Positions 31,927 to 39,910 are shown, counted from the first letter of the stretch. The stretch is DNA of 64,000 bases from Streptomyces radiopugnans (GCF_900110735.1 NZ_FOET01000010.1:1-64000); one strand, 5' to 3'. Notes: generated from the sequence alone by a model not told the origin. Program-made: numbers and translations.

Positions 31927-32214
31927 GTGGACCACTGCGATCCCGTGCTGCTGGCCGCACTCGCCTTCCGCGAGGCCTCCGAGCAGGAGAACCGTGCCGC
32001 CGAACGCCATCTGGAGCACTGCGCCGCCTGCCGCGAGGAGCTGAGGGCCCTGCGGGAACTGGCGGACACCGCCCGCCGCGCCGCACCCGCCGACCGCGTG
32101 CCCGTACGGCCGCCCCCGCGCGTGTGGGAGGCCATCGCGGCCGAGCTCGCCGCCGAGCGGCGGGACGGCACGGGGAACGACAGGGGGAACGGCACGGGAG
32201 GCCGCCCGCGGTGA
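31927..32214 (+). CDS. Zinc-binding anti-sigma factor-like protein (zf-HC2)
   Basis: A 95-aa soluble protein. HLEHCAAC gives the H-x3-C-x2-C core of the ZAS/zf-HC2 anti-sigma domain, preceded by an N-terminal DHCD. The C-terminus is Arg/Gly-rich, with no transmembrane helix, so it would be a cytosolic redox- or zinc-responsive type. GTG at 31927 follows GAGGAGGGC. A likely partner is the ECF sigma factor 2.4 kb upstream, although cognate pairs are usually adjacent. Confidence 0.75.
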   Translation: MDHCDPVLLAALAFREASEQENRAAERHLEHCAACREELRALRELADTARRAAPADRVPVRPPPRVWEAIAAELAAERRDGTGNDRGNGTGGRPR

Positions 32215-32220
32215 CGCCGG

Positions 32221-32982
32221 TCAGCCGGCGGGGATCAGCGTGAGGTAGGCCATCCCCAGCACACCCCGGTAGTGCAGCCAGGCGGACCGGTGCCTCTCCA
32301 CCCGCTCCCCGACCCCGGCGGCCGACGGGTGGTCGCCGTGGCTCGCCAGCCACTCCTCGGTGTCGGCCAGATAGCCCGACTCGAACTCCTCCCACTCGTC
32401 CTCGTTCGCCGTCTCGATCCACTCGACCCGGAAGCCGGCGCCCACGGCGGCGTCCACCAGACCCGCCAGGGGAAGGTGGTCCGAGGCGGAGGCCCCCGGC
32501 CACATGCCCGAGAGCTCCGCGGCTGTGGGGGTGCGCTGCCAGAAGCCCTCGCCCAGCAGGACGCGCCCGCCCGGGGAGACCAGCCCGCGAAGCTCCGCGA
32601 GAGCGGGAGCGGTGTGGTCGGGCGGCTCGGCCGAGGTGAGGGCGTGGCTCGCCCCGAGGCACAGGACGAGGTCGGCGGGGCCGCGCGTGGTGTGCTCGGC
32701 GGACTCCCGGACGAACTCCACCCGGTCGGCCAGGCCGCGCGCCCCCGCGCTCCGGCGGCCGCGCTCCAGGTCCTCGGCGCGGATGTCCAGGCCCGTGCCC
32801 GTGGCGCCGGGCACGGCCTCGAGCACACGCAGCGTCATCTCGCCCCAGCCGCAGCCGATGTCCAGGACGGTGGCGGGGCGGTTGCGGGCGAGGCGTCCCG
32901 CGATGCGTTCGGCCCGCGCCCCGGAGAGGGGCCCGTGGAAGGTGAGACGGGTCAGGCGGGGCGGCGCGTCGGTGTCGGTCAC
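32221..32982 (-). CDS. SAM-dependent class I methyltransferase
   Basis: A 253-aa Rossmann-fold methyltransferase with motif I VLDIGCGWGEMTLR (about residues 40-53), acidic motif II GLDIRAEDLERG and motif IV DLVLCLGASHAL. The target is unknown. GTG at 32982 has no Shine-Dalgarno but lies 7 nt after TAGCGT, so it is probably leaderless. It is convergent with the anti-sigma-like gene, the two stop codons being only 6 nt apart. Confidence 0.85.
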   Translation of the reverse strand: MTDTDAPPRLTRLTFHGPLSGARAERIAGRLARNRPATVLDIGCGWGEMTLRVLEAVPGATGTGLDIRAEDLERGRRSAGARGLADRVEFVRESAEHTTRGPADLVLCLGASHALTSAEPPDHTAPALAELRGLVSPGGRVLLGEGFWQRTPTAAELSGMWPGASASDHLPLAGLVDAAVGAGFRVEWIETANEDEWEEFESGYLADTEEWLASHGDHPSAAGVGERVERHRSAWLHYRGVLGMAYLTLIPAG

Positions 32983-32989
32983 GCCGGGA

Positions 32990-32995
32990 ACGCTA
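32990..32995 (-). promoter_or_regulatory. -10 box TAGCGT, leaderless methyltransferase
   Basis: TAGCGT ends 7 nt before the GTG with no Shine-Dalgarno between. Confidence 0.45.
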
Positions 32996-33225
32996 GCGAC
33001 GCGGATGGCGGCGGGACAGCGAATATCGGCGGCCACGGCGGAAGCCGGCGCGCGGCGACGAGGCGTACCGCGGGTAACCGAAACGAGACCGGGACGTGAC
33101 CGCACCGTGGGCAACCCCGCCGGGGGGCCGGAGGTCGGGAAACCCGGGCGCCGAGTACGCGGCACGCGCATCGCGTACGCGCCGTGCGCGCCCGGACACT
33201 TCCGACCACCGAGGAGATGCGAAGA

Positions 33226-34947
33226 GTGCGACGCCACTCGAGGCACAGACTGTGGCAGCGGGCCGTCGGCGGCCTGACCGTCGCCGGAATGCTGGCGGCC
33301 GGCGCCGTCGGCACGGCCAACGCGGAGGAGCCCGGGGGCGCCGCGCCGATCCCGGTGGCCTTCACCGGACCCGACTCGTTCGACCTGTCGCTCCAGGCGG
33401 GGGAGCCCGCCGAGGGCGAGGCCCAAATCGAGGTGGGGCTCAAGGGGCCCGGCGAGGCCGATCCCGACCACGAGGGCGTCATTCTCCCCATTCACCAGGG
33501 GAAGTACACCGTCACCATCGACGCGACCGGCCTGGAGGGCGTCGCGGACGTGGACCTGCCCTGCGACGCCGACGGCCTGGTGGCCGTCTGCACCGAGTAC
33601 GAGCTCTACGCGGGCGACGTGTACAACCAGAACTGGGACATCGGCCTCGCGCCCGGCGCGGAGAGCGAGGCCGGGGACACCGGCACCATCACCGTCACCG
33701 GTGAGGGCGAGGGGCTGGAGTTCACCGAGCACGGCATCGACGTGCTCGTCGGCGGCCCCGAGTTCCGCATGCGCGCGCTGACCGAGCCCGAGGGCTTCGC
33801 CGCCGGCGACACCTTCGAGGCCCCGCTGGGCTTCCGCAACGTCGGCGGTGTGGCCGCCGACGGGGTCATCCTGCGGTTCACCGGCTCGCGCGGACTGTCC
33901 TTCCCCCAGGAGTACGGCAACTGCGCGTACGCCGTGGAGAACGAGGGCAACCTGATCCGGATGCGGCGCGTCGCCCTGTGCGCCTTCGAGGGCACCTTCG
34001 AGAAGGGCACCTCCTACGAGGTCGGCGAGCCGGTGAAGGTGAGCACCGCCGACTTCGCGCTCAACGACGTCTTCTCCTACAGCTTCACCGCCCTCTCCCC
34101 CGAGGAGGCGGACCGGCTGCGCGCGGGCGGCGACTACCGCCAGGGCAAGGGCGCCGAACTGACGCTCAGGCAGGCGAAGGGCGACGGCGACCACGTCCGG
34201 TACGCCGAGCTCGACTTCCCGACGAAGAACACCTACGACCTGGACCTCACCGGCGACCGGGCGGACGGGAAGAAGGGCGAGACGGTGGCGGTGGACGTCA
34301 CCATGCACAACCGCGGCCCGGGCTGGATCGGATCGCTGCGCGCGGGCGGCGAGCCCATCGGCTTCACCGTGGACATCCCCGAGGGCGCGACGGTGGCCAA
34401 GGCGCCCAGGGCCTGCGGTCCGCACAACGTCGAGGGCGTGGAGCAGCCCGGCAGCTACCTGTGCTGGGCCGGCACCCCGATGCTGGAGGACAGCCGGGAG
34501 GACTTCGCCTTCGAGCTGCGGATCGACAAGGTCGTCGAGGGCGCCAAGGGCCGGATCCACATGCCCAAGTGGGACAACCCCTGGGAGGGGAACCCCGCCA
34601 ACGACGACGGCTGGATCGTGCTGAACGGCACCGGCGACGAGGAGACCCCCGGGGACGGCGACTCCAACGGCTCCACCGGCGGTACGGGCGGCTCCGGCTC
34701 CGAGGGCAAGGGCGGCGACGGCGAGGACGGCGGTGAGGGCGACGGCGACGGCGGTTCCACCGGTTCCACCGGGACCTCCGGCGGCGAGAGCGCGGACGGC
34801 AGGCTGGCCTCCACCGGCACGACCGCGCTGACGGCGGGCGGCCTCGCCCTGCTCCTGCTGGCCGCGGGCGGCACGGCCGTGGTGACCGTGCGCCGCCGCC
34901 GTGCGGCGGGAGCCGGTGCGGGCGGTGCGGGCGGCGCGGCGGCCTGA
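33226..34947 (+). CDS. Cell-wall-anchored surface protein with LASTG sorting signal
   Basis: A 573-aa exported protein: basic N-terminus and hydrophobic signal (VGGLTVAGMLAAGAVGTANA), several beta-sandwich regions, a Gly/Ser/Asp low-complexity wall-spanning segment (about residues 470-520), then LASTG at 527-531, a hydrophobic helix and an RRRR tail. LAxTG is the motif used by class E sortases in Streptomyces. The repeated motif DLSLQAGEPAEG / YDLDLTGDRADG suggests two related domains. GTG at 33226 sits 9 nt after GAGGAG; the ATG at 33217 abuts it and is less likely. Confidence 0.87.
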   Translation: MRRHSRHRLWQRAVGGLTVAGMLAAGAVGTANAEEPGGAAPIPVAFTGPDSFDLSLQAGEPAEGEAQIEVGLKGPGEADPDHEGVILPIHQGKYTVTIDATGLEGVADVDLPCDADGLVAVCTEYELYAGDVYNQNWDIGLAPGAESEAGDTGTITVTGEGEGLEFTEHGIDVLVGGPEFRMRALTEPEGFAAGDTFEAPLGFRNVGGVAADGVILRFTGSRGLSFPQEYGNCAYAVENEGNLIRMRRVALCAFEGTFEKGTSYEVGEPVKVSTADFALNDVFSYSFTALSPEEADRLRAGGDYRQGKGAELTLRQAKGDGDHVRYAELDFPTKNTYDLDLTGDRADGKKGETVAVDVTMHNRGPGWIGSLRAGGEPIGFTVDIPEGATVAKAPRACGPHNVEGVEQPGSYLCWAGTPMLEDSREDFAFELRIDKVVEGAKGRIHMPKWDNPWEGNPANDDGWIVLNGTGDEETPGDGDSNGSTGGTGGSGSEGKGGDGEDGGEGDGDGGSTGSTGTSGGESADGRLASTGTTALTAGGLALLLLAAGGTAVVTVRRRRAAGAGAGGAGGAAA

Positions 34948-34970
34948 CCGCAGGCGCTGCCGAAGCACGA

Positions 34971-35006
34971 GGGGGTGGGCCCGCCGGTTCCGGCGGGCCC
35001 ACCCCC
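34971..35006 (+). terminator. Long hairpin terminator after the LASTG protein gene
   Basis: A 17-bp perfect stem GGGGGTGGGCCCGCCGG / CCGGCGGGCCCACCCCC with TT at the tip, followed by TTTC. It lies between convergent genes and could serve both. Confidence 0.9.
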
Positions 35007-35045
35007 TTTCGCACCCTCTTCGTGCCCCTGCCCCGCCCCCGCCCG

Positions 35046-35981
35046 TCAGCCGGCCGGTACGCCGACCGGGCCGTCGGCGGGGAGGCGCTCCACGGCGCCG
35101 GCGAGCGCCTCGGCGTCGGCCGCGTCGAGCCCGATGCCGAAGACGTCCCCCAGCACCTCGGGCACCTCGCGCGGCTTCAACTCCCGCGTCAGGCGGGAGC
35201 CGTCCGCGCGGGCGGTGGTCACCCAGGTCGCGCCGTACAGCGCCTGGCGGACGTCCGGGCCGGTGCGCTGGACGATCGGGCGCCGGACGAACGGCGAGCG
35301 GGGATGGGTGGAGACGTAGTGGTTGCCCACCGCCCAGTCGATCGCGTACTGCGGGTTCAGGGTGAAGGCGTGCAGGTCGGACCAGTCCTCCCCGGCCCCG
35401 CGCCGCTCGTGGAGCGTCCACTCCTCGGCCTCCGCGGTCGCGCCCAGGGGCGTGGCGGTCCGCTCCAGCCGGAACTCCCAGCCGTCGGCGGAGGTCCGCG
35501 CGCCGTCGGCCAGTTCGAGCGGTTCCAGCGGGCTGCCGCCGAAACCGACGTCGCAGATCCACACCCGCCCGGTCTCCGCGGTCTCGGCCGTCTCCACACG
35601 CAGGACGGCGTGGGTGGCGGGGCGTACGCGGCCCGAGCCCATGCCCACGCGGGAGGTCAGGCCGCCGACGCCGAAGCCCAGCCGCTCCAGGGCGGCGGCG
35701 AAGAGCCGGGCGTGCTCGAAGCAGTAGCCGCCGCGCGCCCGGCGCACGATCTTGTCCTGGAGGGCGGGCAGGTCGAGCGGGACCGGCCGGCCCAGGACGA
35801 TCTCCAGGTTCTCGAAGGGGACGCCCAGCACGTGCGCGCGGTGCAGGGCGCGCAGGGTCGCCTCGGTCGGTGAGCGGTCCCCGGCGTGGCCGATCCGGGC
35901 CAGATAGGCCTCCAGGTCCAGCTCCGCGCCGTCCCAGCCCCGGTCCGGGCCGGGCTCGCCCGTGCTCTCCGCGTCCGTCAT
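35046..35981 (-). CDS. Arylamine N-acetyltransferase (NAT)
   Basis: A 311-aa NAT family enzyme transferring acetyl from acetyl-CoA to arylamines or hydrazines. The Cys-His-Asp triad is present: Cys87 in RARGGYCFEH, His in PATHAVLRVE and Asp in ICDVGFGG. VPFENLEIVLG is the usual N-terminal signature. Family members detoxify aromatic amines or, in Streptomyces, act on antibiotic intermediates. ATG at 35981 follows GGGGAGG. The promoter has SoxR-type architecture (36044-36074), implying induction by redox-cycling aromatics. Confidence 0.92.
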   Translation of the reverse strand: MTDAESTGEPGPDRGWDGAELDLEAYLARIGHAGDRSPTEATLRALHRAHVLGVPFENLEIVLGRPVPLDLPALQDKIVRRARGGYCFEHARLFAAALERLGFGVGGLTSRVGMGSGRVRPATHAVLRVETAETAETGRVWICDVGFGGSPLEPLELADGARTSADGWEFRLERTATPLGATAEAEEWTLHERRGAGEDWSDLHAFTLNPQYAIDWAVGNHYVSTHPRSPFVRRPIVQRTGPDVRQALYGATWVTTARADGSRLTRELKPREVPEVLGDVFGIGLDAADAEALAGAVERLPADGPVGVPAG

Positions 35982-36043
35982 GGCCGTACGCCTCCCCGTC
36001 GCTTCCGTCCGTGCCGGCCGGTGGGAACCGGCCGGTGGAAACG

Positions 36044-36074
36044 AACCTAGGGCCTCAAGCGGGCTTGAGGTCAA
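36044..36074 (-). promoter_or_regulatory. SoxR/MerR-type promoter of the NAT gene
   Basis: On the gene strand, -35 TTGACC (36074-36069), a 19-bp spacer and -10 TAGGTT (36049-36044). The spacer contains the 18-bp palindrome CCTCAAGC-GG-GCTTGAGG (36053-36070), matching the SoxR box CCTCAAG-N4-CTTGAGG. The over-long spacer is the hallmark of promoters activated by MerR-family untwisting. Predicted start near 36037, leader about 56 nt. Confidence 0.8.
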
Positions 36075-36140
36075 GCGACGGCAGGAGGGCGTCCCGGCCC
36101 GGCCGCCCGGCGCCCCCGGCGCGGCGGCCCGGCCGGCGGC

Positions 36141-36620
36141 TCAGCGCAGCGGCTTGGCGTAGCAGCGGCTGTTGGGCTCGTGGCGGTAGACCCCGAACTT
36201 CTCGGTGGGCGAGTAGCCGCTCGACTCGTACAGCGCCATCGCCTCCGGCTGCTTGGTGCCGGTCTCCAGCACCATCCGCAGCCGTCCCGCCTGCCGCGCG
36301 TCCTCCTCCAGCAGGGCCAGGATGCGGCGGGACAGGCCCTGGCGCCGAGCCTCGCGGACCACGAACATCCGCTTGAGCTCGGCGTCGCCGTCGCGGTAGT
36401 TCTCCCCGTTCTCGTCCATCGCCCGCCAGCCGCCGGTGGCGACGGGCCGGTCCCGCTCGTCGTACGCGATCAGGAACAGGCCGCTGGGCGGCGAGAACAT
36501 CCCGGGGGCCAGCGGTGTGACGTCGCCCTCACCGCCGTAGCGCTCGGCGTACTCCAACTGCACCAGGTCGGTGAGCTTCGCGGCGTCGGGATGGTCGTAG
36601 GGGACGGGCGTGATGCGCAT
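36141..36620 (-). CDS. GNAT family N-acetyltransferase
   Basis: A 159-aa acetyltransferase: N-terminal YDHPDAAKLTDLVQLEYAERYG, core strand FLIAYDERDRPVATGGWR, and acetyl-CoA loop VVREARRQGLSRRILALLE followed by LETGTKQPEAMALYESSGY. Substrate unknown. ATG at 36620 is 6 nt after a TACGAT box and only 22 bp from the divergent exonuclease GTG, so there is no room for a leader; the mRNA must be essentially leaderless. Confidence 0.85.
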   Translation of the reverse strand: MRITPVPYDHPDAAKLTDLVQLEYAERYGGEGDVTPLAPGMFSPPSGLFLIAYDERDRPVATGGWRAMDENGENYRDGDAELKRMFVVREARRQGLSRRILALLEEDARQAGRLRMVLETGTKQPEAMALYESSGYSPTEKFGVYRHEPNSRCYAKPLR

Positions 36621-36626
36621 GCCCGC

Positions 36627-36636
36627 ATCGTAAGGT
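36627..36636. promoter_or_regulatory. Overlapping divergent -10 boxes (GNAT / xth)
   Basis: TACGAT on the minus strand (36632-36627) and TAAGGT on the plus strand (36631-36636) share the TA at 36631-36632. Each ends exactly 6 nt before its start codon (ATG 36620, GTG 36643). Two polymerases cannot occupy both at once. Confidence 0.6.
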
Positions 36637-36642
36637 GCCGGG

Positions 36643-37440
36643 GTGCTGACGATTTCGACGGTCAATGTGAACGGGCTGCGCGCCGCCGCGAAGAAGGGCT
36701 ACACCCAGTGGCTGGCCGCCACCGACGCGGATGTGGTCTGCCTGCAGGAGGTGCGCGCCGAGCCGGACCAACTCCCCGGCGAGGTACGCGATCCGGAGGG
36801 CTGGCACGCGGTGTACGCCCCCGCCGCCGCCAAGGGGCGCGCGGGCGTGGCGGTGCTCACCCGGCGTGCGCCGGAGGAGGTGCGGGTGGGGTTCGGGGTG
36901 AGCGAGTTCACGGACTCCGGCCGCTATCTGGAGGTGGACCTGCCGGGCCTGACCGTCGCCAGCCTCTACCTGCCCTCGGGCGAGGTCGGCACCGAGCGGC
37001 AGGAGGAGAAGGAGCGCTTCATGGAAGCCTTCCTGCCCTACCTCGCCGGACTGCGCGAGCGCGCCGCCGCGGCCGGCCGCGAGGTCCTGGTCTGCGGCGA
37101 CTGGAACATCGCCCACCGGGAGGCCGACCTGAAGAACTGGAAGGCCAACGGGAAGAACTCCGGCTTCCTGCCCGAGGAGCGCGCCTGGCTCGGCCGGGTC
37201 TTCGACGAGGCCGGCTACGCCGACGTCGTCCGCCGCCTCCACCCCGACCAGGACGGGCCGTACAGCTGGTGGTCCTACCGGGGCCGCGCATTCGACAACG
37301 ACGCGGGGTGGAGGATCGACTACCACGTCGCCACCGAGCCGCTGGCGCAGCGGGCGGTGAAGGCGTACGTGGAGCGCGCGGCCGACCACGCGGGCCGGTG
37401 GAGCGACCACGCGCCGGTGACGGTCGTCTACGCGCCCTGA
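36643..37440 (+). CDS. xthA: Exodeoxyribonuclease III / AP endonuclease (XthA-type)
   Basis: A 265-aa exonuclease-endonuclease-phosphatase fold DNA-repair enzyme. Motifs: TVNVNGLRAAAKKGY, CLQEVRAEP (metal-binding Glu), CGDWNIAHREADLKN, WWSYRGRAFDNDAGWRIDYH (read in parts) and the C-terminal SDHAPVTV with the catalytic Asp-His. It cleaves at abasic sites and degrades 3' ends. GTG at 36643 is 6 nt after TAAGGT, hence leaderless. The 3' end overlaps the convergent FUSC gene by 13 bp. Confidence 0.92.
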   Translation: MLTISTVNVNGLRAAAKKGYTQWLAATDADVVCLQEVRAEPDQLPGEVRDPEGWHAVYAPAAAKGRAGVAVLTRRAPEEVRVGFGVSEFTDSGRYLEVDLPGLTVASLYLPSGEVGTERQEEKERFMEAFLPYLAGLRERAAAAGREVLVCGDWNIAHREADLKNWKANGKNSGFLPEERAWLGRVFDEAGYADVVRRLHPDQDGPYSWWSYRGRAFDNDAGWRIDYHVATEPLAQRAVKAYVERAADHAGRWSDHAPVTVVYAP

Positions 37441-38714
37441 CGGCCCGGGGCGCCGTCCCCCCCGCCGTCCCCCCCGCCGCCCTCGCCGCTCCCGCCCGGC
37501 AGGAGCGTGGTGGCCAGACGGCGGGCCTCCGCCAGGAGGGGGCCCAGCACCGCCAGGCCTTCGGGGACCGCGGCGGCGTTCCGGGGGAGCTCGGCGCGGA
37601 GCCGGTCCTGCTCGGCGCGGACCTCCCCGACGGCCTCGCGCAGTTCGCGGCGGGCGGCCTCCGGGTCGTCGCCGGTGACCGTGCGCCCGTAGGCGTCCAG
37701 GGCGGCGGCCACCTGCCGCAGGAAACCGGCGTACGGGCGGGTGACCTCGTGGCCGGGGCGGGGCACCTCGTCGCTCTCGTCGGCCGCCTCCAGCAGGGTC
37801 CGGGTCAGGGCGACCAGGCGCTCGGCGACGTCCTCCAGCGTGGGCAGCGTCTCCTCGTACACCGCCGCCAGCCGCGCCGCCTCGGCGCGGCGGCGGCTCT
37901 CGGGGTTGAGGCGGAGGCTCTCGCGGCTCCAGCCGATCGAGGACTCCACGCCGCGGATCAGCCGGGGCAGGCGGCAGGCCCGGTCGTACCAGGTGCGGAT
38001 GCGGCCGTACTCCCAGGGCTCGTCCAGCCCCTCCGCGACCTCGGTCACGATCTCCCGCGCCTCGCGGACGGCGGAGTCCACCGCGTCGCGCGCGCTGCGC
38101 AGATGGACGGGCGGCAGGACCAGCGCGTTGACGCCGACGCCGACGGCGGTGCCGAGGAGGGCGGCCAGGACGCGGGAGACGGCCGAGTCGAGCGTGGCCT
38201 CGCCGGGGACGAGGGTGAACAGGGCGGCCGTGGAGGCGTAGATGCCCTGGGCGCCGAAGCGGGGCCAGTTGCCCAGCAGGGTGGTGACGGGCAGGACGAG
38301 GACCATCACCAGCACCGGATGGCCGAGGGGGATGACCAGGGCCGCGGCGAGCACCGTGCCGACGGTGATCGCCATCGTCTGCTGGAGCCCCTGCCACACC
38401 GAGCGGTAGATGGTCGACTGCACCAGGACCACCGCCACCCAGGGCGCCATCAGGGCGAAGGCGTCGGGCAGCAGCCAGGCGGCGGCCAGCCAGGCCAGGA
38501 CGGCGGCGAGCGCGGCCTTGAGGGACTGGACGACCGCGTCGCGCTCCCGGCCCGGCCCTTGCAGGGCACGGCGCAGGGAGCGGGCGCCCCAGGCGGCCTC
38601 GGCCCGCACGGCGCGCACGGTACGGGTCGCGAGGGAGGGGCGGTCGGACTGTGCCGCGGATGCGGACTGTGCGTGCACCATCGAGGTACGGGTTGCCGTG
38701 CGGGCGGCGGCCAT
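37428..38714 (-). CDS. FUSC/aromatic-acid-exporter-like membrane protein
   Basis: A 428-aa protein. The N-terminal half has about six hydrophobic helices (VVQSLKAALAAVLAWLAAAWLLP, VLVQSTIYRSVWQGLQQTMAITVGTVLAAALV, in parts), as in FUSC/YccS and ArAE proteins, which export aromatic carboxylic acids. The C-terminal half is a helical cytoplasmic domain with basic and acidic runs. It ends in a Gly/Asp tail. Start taken as ATG at 38714; no good Shine-Dalgarno is visible, and an internal ATG (MVHAQ, about 12 codons later) is an alternative. The TAG lies inside the xthA 3' end. Confidence 0.8.
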   Translation of the reverse strand: MAAARTATRTSMVHAQSASAAQSDRPSLATRTVRAVRAEAAWGARSLRRALQGPGRERDAVVQSLKAALAAVLAWLAAAWLLPDAFALMAPWVAVVLVQSTIYRSVWQGLQQTMAITVGTVLAAALVIPLGHPVLVMVLVLPVTTLLGNWPRFGAQGIYASTAALFTLVPGEATLDSAVSRVLAALLGTAVGVGVNALVLPPVHLRSARDAVDSAVREAREIVTEVAEGLDEPWEYGRIRTWYDRACRLPRLIRGVESSIGWSRESLRLNPESRRRAEAARLAAVYEETLPTLEDVAERLVALTRTLLEAADESDEVPRPGHEVTRPYAGFLRQVAAALDAYGRTVTGDDPEAARRELREAVGEVRAEQDRLRAELPRNAAAVPEGLAVLGPLLAEARRLATTLLPGGSGEGGGGDGGGDGAPGRQGA

Positions 38715-38830
38715 ACATGCGTGTACGGCGCTTCGCGGGCACGGCGCCGTGAACAGGTCACGGGGCGGCCGCGCGGCGGCCGTCGGGTGCCGTGCCCGGT
38801 CGGCCGTGCCCGAAGGCCGGGCCGGCCCGG

Positions 38831-39736
38831 TCAGTCGCCGCGGCCCTGCGGCTCCCCGTCCGGCCCTCCGGGTCCCCCGTCCGGTCCCCGCCGCTCCTGC
38901 CGTTCCGCACCCGCCTCCTCCTCCGGGCCGTCCGGCCGCGACCAGCTCTCCAGTTCCGCGCGGACGCGGCGGTCCATGGCCAGTGCCAGTTCGACGTCGA
39001 CCACCTGCTTGGCCAGCGGGCGCAGCCGGTCCATCACTTCGGACAGGCGCCGCAGGTCCTCCGGGGAGAGCTCGCGGACGTCGGTGAACAGACGGGCGCG
39101 GACGAGGTTGGTGAACAGGTCGGCGACGGCGTCGGCGTGCTCGCGCACCACGCGGCCGGCCTCCAGCACGGCCTCCAGCGGGATGCCCTCGCCCACCAGG
39201 GCGGTGGACGCGTCGAGCAGGCGGCGGCTGACGTGGACGACCTCGTCGCCGTCGACGGCGACGTAGCCCAGGTCCAGGGCGGCGGCGAGGTTCTCGGAGG
39301 TGACCTCGTCGGGGAAGTGCGCGGCGAGGTCCTCGGGGGTGAGGCGGACGGGGGTCTCCTCCGACCAGGGCGAGACCAGGGTGCTCTCCAGGCCGAGCAG
39401 TTCGGCCGCGCCGCCCGCGTCCCGGCCCTTCTCGAAGGCGTCGATCAGGTCGGCGATCCCGCCGAGGGTGTGGCCGCGGGACAGCAGTGCGGAGATCGTC
39501 CGCAGCCGGTTGAGGTGGTGCTCGTTGTACCAGGCGATACGGCCCTCGCGGCGCGGCGGCGGGAGGAGTCTGCGCTCGCGGTAGAACCGCAGGGTGCGCA
39601 CGGTGATGCCGGCGGCCCTGGCGAGTTCGGCCGTGCGGTACTCGGCGGGCGGGGCCGTGCCGTCTTCCTCCGGCCCGGCCTGTGCGTGTGCCGCGCCGTC
39701 CGCCCGTCCGCTGTCCGCCGATGATCTGTCCGCCAC
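38831..39736 (-). CDS. MerR-family regulator with long effector domain
   Basis: A 301-aa regulator. The MerR HTH (YRTAELARAAGITVRTLRFYRERRLLPPPRREGRIAWYNEHH, in parts) spans about residues 30-100 and is followed by a helical C-terminal region of 190 residues. There are no cysteines, so it is not a SoxR/CueR-type metal or iron-sulfur sensor. GTG at 39736 lies 7 nt after TAGGCT, so it is probably leaderless. It is divergent from a Baeyer-Villiger monooxygenase operon, its most likely target. Confidence 0.85.
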   Translation of the reverse strand: MADRSSADSGRADGAAHAQAGPEEDGTAPPAEYRTAELARAAGITVRTLRFYRERRLLPPPRREGRIAWYNEHHLNRLRTISALLSRGHTLGGIADLIDAFEKGRDAGGAAELLGLESTLVSPWSEETPVRLTPEDLAAHFPDEVTSENLAAALDLGYVAVDGDEVVHVSRRLLDASTALVGEGIPLEAVLEAGRVVREHADAVADLFTNLVRARLFTDVRELSPEDLRRLSEVMDRLRPLAKQVVDVELALAMDRRVRAELESWSRPDGPEEEAGAERQERRGPDGGPGGPDGEPQGRGD

Positions 39737-39743
39737 ACCGGAG

Positions 39744-39749
39744 AGCCTA
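39744..39749 (-). promoter_or_regulatory. -10 box TAGGCT, leaderless MerR gene
   Basis: TAGGCT ends 7 nt before the GTG. Confidence 0.4.
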
Positions 39750-39854
39750 TGCGGCGGCGGTGGCCGGATGTCCGGACCAGGGGTGCAACCGGCGGTAACT
39801 TTCCCTCGCCGCACCCCTACCCATCGGTATGTTCCTGCTCTACCCTCCAACCAT

Positions 39855-39870
39855 GCCAGTGATTACTGGC
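39855..39870. promoter_or_regulatory. Operator-like palindrome GCCAGT-GATT-ACTGGC
   Basis: A perfect 6+4+6 inverted repeat 40 bp upstream of the monooxygenase ATG. It is a candidate operator for the divergent MerR regulator or another repressor. Confidence 0.5.
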
Positions 39871-39910
39871 GTGTTTCATGTGCGAGGACACACCGGAGTC
39901 GGGAGGCGGC

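Noticed and set aside
38831..39736. This MerR gene as the SoxR regulator of the NAT promoter
   Set aside because: The protein has no cysteines, so it cannot carry the SoxR iron-sulfur cluster.
39819..39834. TACC-CATC-GGTA as the operator of the monooxygenase operon
   Set aside because: Shorter and weaker than the GCCAGT-GATT-ACTGGC palindrome closer to the start.
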